Shown here piece after piece: positions 54,607 through 63,922 of a DNA stretch of 64,000 nucleotides. The DNA lies in NCBI GenBank assembly GCA_963692955.1, contig OY843587.1, positions 62,001 through 126,000 of the forward strand. Direction: 5' to 3'. Under the pieces are notes generated by a model. That model saw only the letters and a list, made by a program, of their open reading frames with translations. It ran no database searches and had not been told where the DNA came from. The position numbers and the translations under genes were made by a program. The stretch's first letter is position 1, and every line of letters begins with the position of its first letter. The stretch is from UBA5158 sp963692955 (GTDB taxonomy: Bacteria > Pseudomonadota > Gammaproteobacteria > DSM-16500).

Positions 54607-56331
54607 ATGGCAAGTTCAAATCGTAGTGTACCGACATCCCACGAATTTAATTTAGATAAACTTACCGAATTTAATCCGGCGATTATTTATATGTTACGAC
54701 CTGAAATTTCTTCTCGGCCTGGAAGTAAGCCTGATCCGCGAGATCCAAATTATTTAATGGTGACCGCCGGACAGTATCTAGATTTATTCGAAGCCTATAT
54801 GTATGCGCAAGAAAATATTTTACCCGTCATTGCAACCAAAGGCATTGCGGCGATCACCGCAAAGGATTTGCTGGTATGGCTCAAGCAAATTCATATACGC
54901 GCCGCTCACACCTTAGCGCATGATGTAGACCAGCCTCAATTCGCGGGCAATTACACTAACGAGGAATCATTTCTTTCCGAACCGTTCGTCCCACTTATCT
55001 TACGGGATTTATTTTCAATTAACGCACCAATTGATCTAAAACATCTTCAAGCCGTCATGAAGCACCATCAGAATATGTTTGAAACTGAAGATGATATTAA
55101 TAATATTATAGAATTATTTAATAGTGGTGCAGTTCAAGAAATACTAAATCTTCTTAAAGAATTACTCGCTAAAAATGGTGATGAACCAATTGAAGCTAAT
55201 CAAATTACTTTTCTTGTCGCAATGGTTGACCTTGGCAAGATATATAGCCAAAACGGCTTTAGCGCTGCTCAAAAAGATTTAATACATAAATTTTTTATGA
55301 TAGGCGTTGCGCCAGATAAAATCGCTGAGCATATGAAAATACTCGCAGAAGAGATCTTAACAGCATGGAAAAATTGTGACGCAAATAAACCTGAAGAAGT
55401 CGTGCAACTTTTATCTGATGAGTTTATTTCATTATTGAAATGCCACCCCTATTTTAACGCGAATGGCCGTATCGCTACCGTGCTAATGAATATTACTTTA
55501 CGGTCATTGAATCTTCCATCTATCGTCTTGAGAACGGAAGATAGCAATCACCCGTTAAACGTCGCCTATACAAAAGCGACTAAAAATATCAGCACTCAAC
55601 CCGAGTTGTTAACAGCGCATATTAAGAAGTGCATGAACATGGCGCAGGTGAAACCGAGTTATGACAAAGCTATTATTACCTTCCGAGTGGCGGCCACCAA
55701 TTGGATGAGACAAATAATGTCTGAATTTCCCAAGTTCGATATGGGAAAGTTTTATAGCATAGATATTTTCAAGATAATGACGAGTGTGCCTGATAACGTG
55801 CAGCGACTCACACCTAGCGACTTAATCGAGTTGAACGCTCTGTTAAAAATCTTTGGCTTTGAAGATTTATCAATTGCAGCCATTCAGCCTGATAGCTATC
55901 CGAAAATTTATGCGATATTAGGTGGGAATCGAATCGTCAACGCATTAGCGGCGCAATATAAAATCTTAGCAACCAAAGTAAGCGCTCACAACAATGCCGT
56001 TACTTCCAAAACTTATTCCACAGCTGAAAAAGATTCTATAGTGAATCATTTAACAGCATTAACACAACAAACAAAATGGCAGCGTTACAACGCGAATGGA
56101 TTAACCCTTATACTAGAATGCGAATCTAAGCTCGAGGCTGAAAAGATTGCGGATGCGTTAACTGCGACGTCAGCGCTAAACGCCAAAATGCAATCACTCG
56201 CCGGCAAGATTCCCAAAGTTTTCGTCGTAAAAATAGAGGCGATCAATACCGAAAAATTACTTAAAGTCACGACGCTTAAAGACTTTGCCAGACAGTCTGA
56301 TAACAAGCCTGAAAAAAAGCTACAAGCGTAG
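54607..56331 (+). CDS. Fic-domain protein with degenerate active-site motif
   Basis: 574 residues. The Fic motif is HPYFNANGR (280-288) instead of H-P-F-x-[D/E]-G-N-G-R. The Mg-binding acidic residue is Asn284, the next position is Ala, and the final Arg of the extended motif is missing (RIAT). An upstream helical segment with LKQIHIRAAHTL and AGNYTNEESF resembles the Fic core's Thr/Arg-rich approach. The flanking ~250 C-terminal residues are helical plus a small module containing KWQRYNANGLTLIL. Fic enzymes transfer AMP, UMP or phosphocholine to target hydroxyls; Ala at position 6 also occurs in some Legionella-type phosphocholine transferases. No anti-toxin was recognised. Activity may be altered or lost. 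Confidence 0.8.
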   Translation: MASSNRSVPTSHEFNLDKLTEFNPAIIYMLRPEISSRPGSKPDPRDPNYLMVTAGQYLDLFEAYMYAQENILPVIATKGIAAITAKDLLVWLKQIHIRAAHTLAHDVDQPQFAGNYTNEESFLSEPFVPLILRDLFSINAPIDLKHLQAVMKHHQNMFETEDDINNIIELFNSGAVQEILNLLKELLAKNGDEPIEANQITFLVAMVDLGKIYSQNGFSAAQKDLIHKFFMIGVAPDKIAEHMKILAEEILTAWKNCDANKPEEVVQLLSDEFISLLKCHPYFNANGRIATVLMNITLRSLNLPSIVLRTEDSNHPLNVAYTKATKNISTQPELLTAHIKKCMNMAQVKPSYDKAIITFRVAATNWMRQIMSEFPKFDMGKFYSIDIFKIMTSVPDNVQRLTPSDLIELNALLKIFGFEDLSIAAIQPDSYPKIYAILGGNRIVNALAAQYKILATKVSAHNNAVTSKTYSTAEKDSIVNHLTALTQQTKWQRYNANGLTLILECESKLEAEKIADALTATSALNAKMQSLAGKIPKVFVVKIEAINTEKLLKVTTLKDFARQSDNKPEKKLQA

Positions 56332-56585
56332 TGTAATGTGGTATTGAGATGAGAAAGCATGGCGCTGAGCTTTCGGTTTGTAAGTACACTTTAGCCCATT
56401 CATAAGAGCTATTCGCGCTATGATTTATATTAAATCAATTACTGAGAAGTCGAAGTGGTTCAATCCAACTACTGGCCAAAATCGCAAAGTATGAGCAAAT
56501 AAATTGTTATAAAATTGTCAATTTAATATTTTCGGAGTAGCTTAATGAAGTAAGCGATAAGTTTTTTTTATTGGAAGTAAACCCT

Positions 56586-57803
56586 ATGTTAAAGAACGTT
56601 CTCAGGAAGAGACGCTTTCAACAAACCATTTGTTTTATTTTAACTAACGCCTTGCTAGTCGTTGCCGCCTCGTCGGCTGCCTTCAAACTAACCGATAAAC
56701 AACCGATCATCATTGGAATGAGCACTGCCTTAACAGGTGCCGCCCAAGAAATCGGCAAAGATGTAAAACGTGGTGTGGAAATCTATTTTGCCAAAATAAA
56801 TGCTGCCGGTGGTATCAATGGGCGCCCGCTCGAATTAATTGCATTAGATGACCAATACGAGCCAGTCTTAGCCGGCAAAAATATGCGGATATTGACTCAA
56901 AACCCGAAAGTGTTAGCTATTATTGGCAATGTCGGGACTCCAACATCAATAGTTACTATTCCTATAGCTAATCAACAACACATCTTATTATTTGCTCCAT
57001 TCACGGGTGCGAACGCAGCACGCAAAGAACCGCCTGATCGTTACGTCATAAATCTTCGTGCGAGCTACGAAGAAGAAACAACAGCTATGATCAAGGGCTT
57101 GCTTTCAATTGGGATCAAACCTGAAGAGATGGCTTTTTTTCTTCAAAATGATTCCTACGGCGATTCCGGCTATCAGGGAGCAATCAAGGCGTTGAAAAAC
57201 GCGGGCTATGTTAATTTAGAAAAAATACCCATAGCCCGCTATTCGCGTAACACATTAAACATAGAACGCGGATTATCTATTCTTCTAGACACATCGACCC
57301 CGCCTAAGGCTATTATTATAGTAGGTGCTTACGCGCCATCCGCAAAATTTATTATCTTAGCCAAAAAGGAATTTCCTAATACATTATTTCTTAATGTTTC
57401 TTTTGTAGGAAGCATGGCTCTCTTACACGTCTTAGGAGCTAATAGCGAGAATATCATCGTTACACAGGTGGTCCCTTCTATTGATTCAAATGAACTCGCG
57501 GTAAGTGATTATCGAAATGATTTATATAAATATGGGGATGGAACCACGCCAAATTTTGGTTCATTAGAAGGATATCTCGATGCAAAACTTTTTGTAATAG
57601 GATTATTAGAAGCGGCGGCAAAAAATAAGCTAGACCGTGAAGGTATTATTGATACGTTTGAACAAATGCGCAATGTAGATATAGGTATCAGTGAAAAAAT
57701 CACTTTAGATAAATACCATCATCAGGCTTTAAATAAAGTTTGGCCTACTATAATAAAAAACGGAAAGTTTTTGCCATTAAATTGGCAGGAACTGAAGCAC
57801 TGA
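56586..57803 (+). CDS. Periplasmic branched-chain-amino-acid-type ligand-binding protein
   Basis: 405 residues from ATG 56586, preceded by GGAAG; TTG 56571 is less likely. Sec signal peptide ends near VVAASSAA. The type I periplasmic-binding fold (LivJ/Peripla_BP_6) shows IIIGMSTALTGAAQEIGKDVKRGVEIYFAKINAAGGINGRP and LGSLEGYLDAKL-like segments. No permease or ATPase genes follow. The next gene is a histidine kinase, 19 bases away, so the protein is more likely a sensory input than a transport component. Confidence 0.9.
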   Translation: MLKNVLRKRRFQQTICFILTNALLVVAASSAAFKLTDKQPIIIGMSTALTGAAQEIGKDVKRGVEIYFAKINAAGGINGRPLELIALDDQYEPVLAGKNMRILTQNPKVLAIIGNVGTPTSIVTIPIANQQHILLFAPFTGANAARKEPPDRYVINLRASYEEETTAMIKGLLSIGIKPEEMAFFLQNDSYGDSGYQGAIKALKNAGYVNLEKIPIARYSRNTLNIERGLSILLDTSTPPKAIIIVGAYAPSAKFIILAKKEFPNTLFLNVSFVGSMALLHVLGANSENIIVTQVVPSIDSNELAVSDYRNDLYKYGDGTTPNFGSLEGYLDAKLFVIGLLEAAAKNKLDREGIIDTFEQMRNVDIGISEKITLDKYHHQALNKVWPTIIKNGKFLPLNWQELKH

Positions 57804-57822
57804 AATACTTAGGAAAGCACAA

Positions 57823-59832
57823 ATGGATTTGTCCTTAAAAAAAATATTTATGGGTATATTTATAATGGCAATTACCTCTTTGCTAACATTGTGTGCTTTT
57901 ACATTGTATTTTAATTCGCAGCTGATTAAAAATCAAAATTTATTAGCTGACGCGCTCAAAATTGGCGCCGCCAGACATGCCATGAATACCGCTTTATCAC
58001 AATTTTTTGCCCGCGAAGAAAAGATATTAATTGCCAGAGATCTAATAGATATTTCTTCAATAAGTACCAGAAGCGTTGCTGATAATAATTTTAAAAGCGG
58101 ATTGAAAGCATTAGCTAGCCTTGCTAGATCAAATTCAAATTTGGATAATGTTATTCAATTAGTAACGCCAGCTTATCAAGCATTTTTAACTGCGGATCAA
58201 CGATTACTGGATTTAAGCCTCTTACGGCTGAACTTAAAAATGAAATTAGATACCGAAGTGCGAGTTATTGATAAAACAATAAGTGCGATTCGCAATAATA
58301 CTGAGAAAATTAACGGTAAAATACTATTTTTAGATGTTCAGAATAAAAATAAGATAAAACACTATTTGTTATCTCCTGCATTAAAGTCTGCCGCGGAAAA
58401 CGATCAAATTAAATTGAAATTTAATGAGTATCTTGCAAATTCCGGTAATGATGATAGTAGTGAAACACTTAATGCTGAATTTTTAGAATTATCCTATTTA
58501 ATACGGAAACTAATCGAAACATCCAACCCTGATGCCGTAACAGACTTGCAATATAATGAGATTATACAAATATTAAATTTAATTCAAACAGACCTCGATA
58601 GTTTAACTACCACGCTAAAGACCGACCCAGAATTAAATGCAATTACACAAGAAATTACTATTCAATGGAATGCTCTTAAGTTAAAAATGCAAACGACGTC
58701 TCCTAACAATTTTATCACATTAAGAATTGATCTTAGCCGCACAGAAGAAATGCTGCAAGAAACCATCAAACAAATTCAAATAAATCAAATTAACTTATTA
58801 GCTCAGTTTGACAAACTCGATGTTATATCCGAAAAGATACGCTCAGATTTACAAACTAAAGCGCAAAGGATCGCAAAAAGAAATAGATGTATGATTATAG
58901 TGATAATGCTTTCATTTATCTCTTTAATGACACTATTGGGATATTTTTTATTACGTAAAATGACATACACCTTAAATGCTTTAGCGACATTAAACGAAAA
59001 ATTAATAGTAACGGCTAGAAAAGCCGGCATGGCTGAGATTGCCGCTTCGGTTTTACATAATATTGGCAACGTATTAAATAGTATAAATGTCTCACTTGGA
59101 TTGCTGAAAGAAAATGTTGATCAATCTGAGTTCAAAAAGCTTATCGCTACGAGTGAAATGATCGAAACTCACATGAGTGATCTGCCACATTTTTTAACGG
59201 CAGATGAAAAAGGAAAATATATTCCGAAGTATTTAGTAGGTCTCATTAAATTATTAAGCGTTGATCGAGAAAAAGAGCTTTCTGAAATAAATAGAATTAG
59301 TGTCAATATAAAGTTAGTGGAAGATATTGTTATCATGCAGCAATCTATTAGCGGCTTAAAAATTTTTCTGCAGAGAGTTTACCTGCCTGACTTATTAGCC
59401 GCGGCCTTACAAGTGTGCGGTAGTTTTCTTAAAAAGAATGCGATCACGCTAAGAGAAGACATTAAAAAAACGCCTTCTATCGTGACGGACAAATCTAAAG
59501 TAATACAAATCCTTATCAATTTAATTCAAAATGCGATAGACGCACTACAAGCATCCAGTAATATCCCTAAAATAATAGCCATTACTGTCCAAAAACATAT
59601 TTCTGGTCAAGCCGTCGAAATTAGAGTGAGCGATAATGGTGTGGGCATCTCAAATGAAAATCTTAAAAAAATATTTACCTTCGGATTCACTACCAAACCA
59701 GAAGGCCACGGTTTTGGCATGCACAGCAGCATATTGGCGGCAAAAGAATTAGGTGGTGAACTACACGTCAGCAGCGAAGGTTTGGGTCAAGGTACTACCT
59801 TCACTTTTATATTACCTCTAATTACAAAGTAG
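57823..59832 (+). CDS. Membrane sensor histidine kinase
   Basis: 669 residues. Membrane helices at about 9-30 and 350-373 flank a long helical periplasmic sensor domain. A short coil leads to the H-box ASVLHNIGNVLNSIN with predicted phospho-His412. The HATPase domain (~545-669) has NLIQNAIDAL (N box), VSDNGVGIS (G1) and FGFTTKPEGHGFGMHSS (F/G2). The large sensor could dock the upstream binding protein. The kinase would phosphorylate the downstream regulator, 13 bases away. Confidence 0.9.
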   Translation: MDLSLKKIFMGIFIMAITSLLTLCAFTLYFNSQLIKNQNLLADALKIGAARHAMNTALSQFFAREEKILIARDLIDISSISTRSVADNNFKSGLKALASLARSNSNLDNVIQLVTPAYQAFLTADQRLLDLSLLRLNLKMKLDTEVRVIDKTISAIRNNTEKINGKILFLDVQNKNKIKHYLLSPALKSAAENDQIKLKFNEYLANSGNDDSSETLNAEFLELSYLIRKLIETSNPDAVTDLQYNEIIQILNLIQTDLDSLTTTLKTDPELNAITQEITIQWNALKLKMQTTSPNNFITLRIDLSRTEEMLQETIKQIQINQINLLAQFDKLDVISEKIRSDLQTKAQRIAKRNRCMIIVIMLSFISLMTLLGYFLLRKMTYTLNALATLNEKLIVTARKAGMAEIAASVLHNIGNVLNSINVSLGLLKENVDQSEFKKLIATSEMIETHMSDLPHFLTADEKGKYIPKYLVGLIKLLSVDREKELSEINRISVNIKLVEDIVIMQQSISGLKIFLQRVYLPDLLAAALQVCGSFLKKNAITLREDIKKTPSIVTDKSKVIQILINLIQNAIDALQASSNIPKIIAITVQKHISGQAVEIRVSDNGVGISNENLKKIFTFGFTTKPEGHGFGMHSSILAAKELGGELHVSSEGLGQGTTFTFILPLITK

Positions 59833-59845
59833 GAGAAAACAGTTA

Positions 59846-61750
59846 ATGAACCCAAAACCTAATTTACACATCCTGGTGATAGATGATAACCCTGAGATTC
59901 AGCAAGATTTTATAAAAATCTTAATGTCCGATAATTCTAAGCGGGATGAATTACATCCTTTAGAAGAAATAATATTCGGCCAAAAAGAAACTCAAGCGTT
60001 TAAGTTACCCCTCTTTCAGGTTGATAGCGCATCTCAAGGTGAAGAAGGCATAGAGAAAATTATAAATGCAAACGTGGAAGGTAATCCTTACGCTCTGACT
60101 TTTGTAGATATTCGCATGCCACCTGGCTTAGATGGAATAGAGACCATTAAACGTATATGGGAAAGAGACCCTGATATGCAAATTGTGATTTGCACAGCTT
60201 ATTCGGACTACACGTGGGAAGATACAATAGTGCACTTAGGACAAAAAGATAATCTACTTATCTTAAAAAAACCTTTTGATCATACCGCAGTACGTCAATT
60301 GTCATGTGCTTTAACTTTGAAATGGCAATTATTAAAAGACCTTCGTGACCAAACTAAATCTCTCGAAGAAAATGTAAACCAGCGAATGAATTTCTCTGCG
60401 CAACTCGAAGAAAAACTTCAACATCAATTAACCCATGATACCTTGACAGCTTTACCTAATAAAAAATTTCTAGCTGATTTTATCCATCGGACATTAATAA
60501 ATTCTAATCTAGAAACAACATTCGTTTTACTCTACTTCGATCTTGATAGATTTAAATTAGTTAATCACCACTTGAACCATTCCATGGGAGATCAACTATT
60601 AAAAGCTATTGCCCAGCGTTTAAAGTCGTACATACATAGTCAAGATATCCTTTACAGGCTCGAGAATGATGAATTCGCGATTGTTATAACATCGCTAAAA
60701 AATCTAAATGAAGTAGAAATAAACGTCAAATCAATATTAGATGGTTTTCTTGAACCATTCATAATCGACGAATATACGCTTTTTATTTCGGTTAGCATCG
60801 GCGTCAGCGTCTTCCCACAAGACGGAAAAACAATCGAAGAATTATTTGATCATGCTAGTGTTGCGATGGCATGCTCTAAAGCGCTAGGCGGAAACCAATA
60901 CCATTTTTATAATATTAAGTTAGGTCAACCCGTTAGTAACCGTTTTGAAATAGAAACAGATCTGAACCATGCTATAGATAAAAATGAATTTGTTTTATTT
61001 TATCAACCACAGATAGATGTTAAAACTGAGGAAATAATTGCAGCAGAAGCGCTAATCCGCTGGCGGCACCCTACTAAAGGACTTATTCATCCAATCAACT
61101 TCATTTCTTTAGCTGAAAGCACGGGTTTAATCGTGCCAATAGGTGAATGGGTAATAAAAGAAGCTTGTAAACAAAATAAAAAATGGCAAGACCTTGGAAT
61201 GCCACCTATTCGAGTTGCGGTTAATTTATCTGCTTTACAACTGAAACGCCCTAATTTGACGAAAATAGTAGAAGATACATTACGGGAAACTGGATTAAAA
61301 CCAGAATATCTTGAGTTAGAATTAACTGAAAGCATCATTATTAATTGTGCGGAATCTCTTGCAGCCATCGCAAAATTGAAAGCCATTGGCACTCAAATCA
61401 CCCTCGATGATTTTGGGACTGGTTTTTCGAGTCTAAATTATCTTAGAGAAATGTCAATTAATCGAATTAAGATAGACCAATCATTCGTAAAGAATATTCA
61501 TATCAAAAGAGGCGATGAAATTATCATCGAAGCCATTATTACTATGGCCAAAAATTTAAATTTGGAAGTGTTAGCGGAAGGGGTTGAAACAGTAGAACAA
61601 TTAACATTTTTACAATCTGCAAAATGTAATGAAGTCCAAGGATATTATTTCAGCAAGCCGATACCAAGCGACGAGTTCGAATATTTTTTGAAAAATCCAA
61701 AAGCGATAAGCGCTCAAGCAAAAAAACACTCGCAAAACATAATAACTTAA
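59846..61750 (+). CDS. Response regulator with degenerate GGDEF and intact EAL domain
   Basis: 634 residues. The receiver (~7-150) has acidic pair D13-D14, phospho-acceptor D88 in FVDIRMP and Lys in LILKKPFD. A coiled linker leads to GGDEF (~195-350), whose active site is RLENDEF (271-277), so cyclase activity is unlikely; it may bind GTP as a regulator. EAL (~375-620) keeps E401-A402-L403, NLSALQ, ELTES, DDFGTGFSS, RIKIDQSFV and EGVET, the full catalytic set. It should hydrolyse c-di-GMP when activated. Final output of the binding-protein/kinase chain. Confidence 0.92.
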   Translation: MNPKPNLHILVIDDNPEIQQDFIKILMSDNSKRDELHPLEEIIFGQKETQAFKLPLFQVDSASQGEEGIEKIINANVEGNPYALTFVDIRMPPGLDGIETIKRIWERDPDMQIVICTAYSDYTWEDTIVHLGQKDNLLILKKPFDHTAVRQLSCALTLKWQLLKDLRDQTKSLEENVNQRMNFSAQLEEKLQHQLTHDTLTALPNKKFLADFIHRTLINSNLETTFVLLYFDLDRFKLVNHHLNHSMGDQLLKAIAQRLKSYIHSQDILYRLENDEFAIVITSLKNLNEVEINVKSILDGFLEPFIIDEYTLFISVSIGVSVFPQDGKTIEELFDHASVAMACSKALGGNQYHFYNIKLGQPVSNRFEIETDLNHAIDKNEFVLFYQPQIDVKTEEIIAAEALIRWRHPTKGLIHPINFISLAESTGLIVPIGEWVIKEACKQNKKWQDLGMPPIRVAVNLSALQLKRPNLTKIVEDTLRETGLKPEYLELELTESIIINCAESLAAIAKLKAIGTQITLDDFGTGFSSLNYLREMSINRIKIDQSFVKNIHIKRGDEIIIEAIITMAKNLNLEVLAEGVETVEQLTFLQSAKCNEVQGYYFSKPIPSDEFEYFLKNPKAISAQAKKHSQNIIT

Positions 61751-61878
61751 TAAACATGGCAACTATTTAGGTGTAGCTCGCGCAGTGATAGTAGAGTTTA
61801 TTTCGTAAAAAGGCTTCGAAATTAAGCCCGTTAGAAAGTTACAGTCAGACCTGATTATTAGTTAGAGAAGAACAACGC

Positions 61879-62622
61879 TTAAGCTTTCGGCCGGAAAGTA
61901 CGTTCTAAGTCGGTGCCAACCATTCTTTTAAATAATGCGACTAGTTTTTCTTTTTGCGTACTCGTATCGAGTAACTTCATAATTTGCGGATCATTGGCGG
62001 TTAATTTCAGTTTCGCAATTCTATGTTTGACTTCGCCGGCTTTATTAAAAGAAATTTCGTGCCGCAACAAACCTTCACACAAAGGCTTATCGGCTTGCTT
62101 CGCCGCAATCGACGCAGCGTCATCAAAAGGTCGTTCGACGGAACGCACTTTATTGATTTGCGTTTTTTCTTCGATAATTAATTTTTTACCTTTGACTTTG
62201 AAATCCATAATCGAGGGCGATTCATTAGAATCAAGTATGTAATTACTTTTCGCCAAGTTCACGGAGATACTTTGTTTCAATGCGTGCATGTAGCCAAATT
62301 GATGCGCGTATTCACTCAAATGCGTAAGTAACTTAAGCGCTTTATCCGGATCTAGTTGCATTTTTTTGGTAATGATTTCTTGCCAAATTAATTGTAAGTT
62401 TTGATCGCCGCTGTCACTCTGCGCCGATTCGAATGGATGTTTTTTTAATAAATCCCCTAACGATTTGCCGTCGGCTAAGATGATGTCGGTGGTAATCCCA
62501 CGATACCAATCAGGGCGGCATTTCGATAAATCACGGGTCGAGAAATCAAAAGAAAAAATGCGCGGATTTCGATAAAACGCCGGGGAATAAGCTTTGGAGG
62601 CTTTCACGGGTTTTTTAGTCAT
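61879..62622 (-). CDS. Hypothetical protein
   Basis: 247 residues, no signal peptide or membrane segment. The N-terminus is basic and Lys-rich (MTKKPVKASKAYSP). The rest is mixed alpha/beta with a central acidic stretch and a basic C-terminus (DLERTFRPKA). No family recognised. It has its own start with GTAGGAGTG upstream and no co-directional neighbour; ddl lies upstream on the same strand after a weak terminator. Could be a small effector; no evidence beyond context. Confidence 0.65.
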   Translation of the reverse strand: MTKKPVKASKAYSPAFYRNPRIFSFDFSTRDLSKCRPDWYRGITTDIILADGKSLGDLLKKHPFESAQSDSGDQNLQLIWQEIITKKMQLDPDKALKLLTHLSEYAHQFGYMHALKQSISVNLAKSNYILDSNESPSIMDFKVKGKKLIIEEKTQINKVRSVERPFDDAASIAAKQADKPLCEGLLRHEISFNKAGEVKHRIAKLKLTANDPQIMKLLDTSTQKEKLVALFKRMVGTDLERTFRPKA

Positions 62623-62700
62623 AACACTCCTACCAAGTAGTTGTGTAAATGCGCCGTTAAAGTACCATTATACGCTGTTTTTACGCTGAAAATTCAGGGA

Positions 62701-62730
62701 AAATAGCCTTTTTCCAGAAGCTGGCTATTT
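62701..62730 (-). terminator. Possible terminator after ddl
   Basis: AAATAGCC (62701-62708) pairs with GGCTATTT (62723-62730) around a 14-base loop, 26 bases past the ddl stop. A T-run follows weakly on the minus strand. Confidence 0.45.
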
Positions 62731-62755
62731 ATCATGGGGTTATAAATTCGTAGCT

Positions 62756-63922
62756 TTATGAAGAAGCTGTCTCCTGCGTTTCAGGTAGCAAGTATTCCCG
62801 GCTCAACTGCGAATTTCTGCTATGCCGCGCAATCGCCAGCTCGACCAAATGCGTTAACAGTTCCGAATAGCTTATTCCAGAAACCGCCAATAATTTGGGA
62901 TACATGCTAATCGCCGTGAAACCAGGAATGGTATTTATTTCATTAAAATAAATACGGTTAGTTTTCTTTTCTAAAAATAAATCCACGCGCGCCATGCCTT
63001 CGCACTCTAGCACCGCGAAAATAACTTTTGCTAAGGCTTGGATTTCATCGCGCACCGCGTCGGTAATGGGCGCGGGAATGATTAACTCCGCGCCGTCTTC
63101 ATCTAAATATTTTGATTCATACGAATAAAATTCATGCCCGTTTTGCGGACGGATTTCACCGATCACACTAACGATAGGTTCCGCGCCGTATTCTTTCGAC
63201 TCTAGTACCGACAATTCTAATTCCGTCGCGTCTATGCCTTGCTCGACTAAAATTTTTGTATCGTAGCGGAAGGCGTCCGCGATCGCGGCGGGCAGCTCAC
63301 GCGCGTTTTTAACGCGGTGCACGCCGACGCTGGAACCGGTGTTCGCGGGTTTCACAAATACGGGGTAAGTTAATTTAGTGTTAACTAAGTTAAGAAATTT
63401 TTCTGGATTATTCCGCCAATGACCTTGCTTGATGACTAAATACGGCGGCACTAATAATCCCGCGTTGGCGATTAACCGCTTAGAAACGTCTTTATCCATA
63501 CCGATCGCGGAAGATAAGACACCGCAACCCACGTATGGCACGTCGGCTAATTCTAAAAACCCTTGCACGGTACCGTCTTCACATAACACGCCGTGAATCA
63601 CCGGAAAGACTACGTCAAATAAACTTTCGGATTTTTTTAACTGCGCGGTGATATTTTCTAGCGGCGGCTTGCCAATCAAATCGGGGGTAAACAACATTTT
63701 TTCGCGGTCGTTGGTGAGCCGCAATGGTTCATCTAAACTTAAGTGATTGATGTCTTCACCTAAATACCACGCGCCTTGTTTATCGATGCCTATCGGTATC
63801 ACTTCATAACGGGTTCTATCGAGATTTTTAATGACATTCATCGCAGATCTTAAAGAAACTTCATGTTCCCCCGAGCGTCCGCCATACAACACGGCAACCC
63901 GAACTTTATTAGACTGTGTCAT
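62756..63922 (-). CDS. ddl: D-alanine--D-alanine ligase
   Basis: 388 residues, ATP-grasp fold. Segments LYGGRSGEHEVSLRSA (N-terminal site), VGCGVLSSAIGMDKDVSKR, FVKPANTGSSVGVHRV and the metal-binding NEINTIPGFTAISMYPKL are seen. The NTIPGFT form places it with DdlA-type enzymes making D-Ala-D-Ala; nothing points to D-lactate specificity. Start ATG 63922 is preceded by AAGGGG. Upstream is a short divergent region at the window edge. Confidence 0.95.
   Translation of the reverse strand: MTQSNKVRVAVLYGGRSGEHEVSLRSAMNVIKNLDRTRYEVIPIGIDKQGAWYLGEDINHLSLDEPLRLTNDREKMLFTPDLIGKPPLENITAQLKKSESLFDVVFPVIHGVLCEDGTVQGFLELADVPYVGCGVLSSAIGMDKDVSKRLIANAGLLVPPYLVIKQGHWRNNPEKFLNLVNTKLTYPVFVKPANTGSSVGVHRVKNARELPAAIADAFRYDTKILVEQGIDATELELSVLESKEYGAEPIVSVIGEIRPQNGHEFYSYESKYLDEDGAELIIPAPITDAVRDEIQALAKVIFAVLECEGMARVDLFLEKKTNRIYFNEINTIPGFTAISMYPKLLAVSGISYSELLTHLVELAIARHSRNSQLSREYLLPETQETASS

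Noticed and set aside
56545..56553. Two-codon ORF (ATG AAG TAA) with GGAG upstream, before the binding-protein gene
   Set aside because: Such minimal ORFs occur by chance in AT-rich leaders and nothing else suggests an attenuator.
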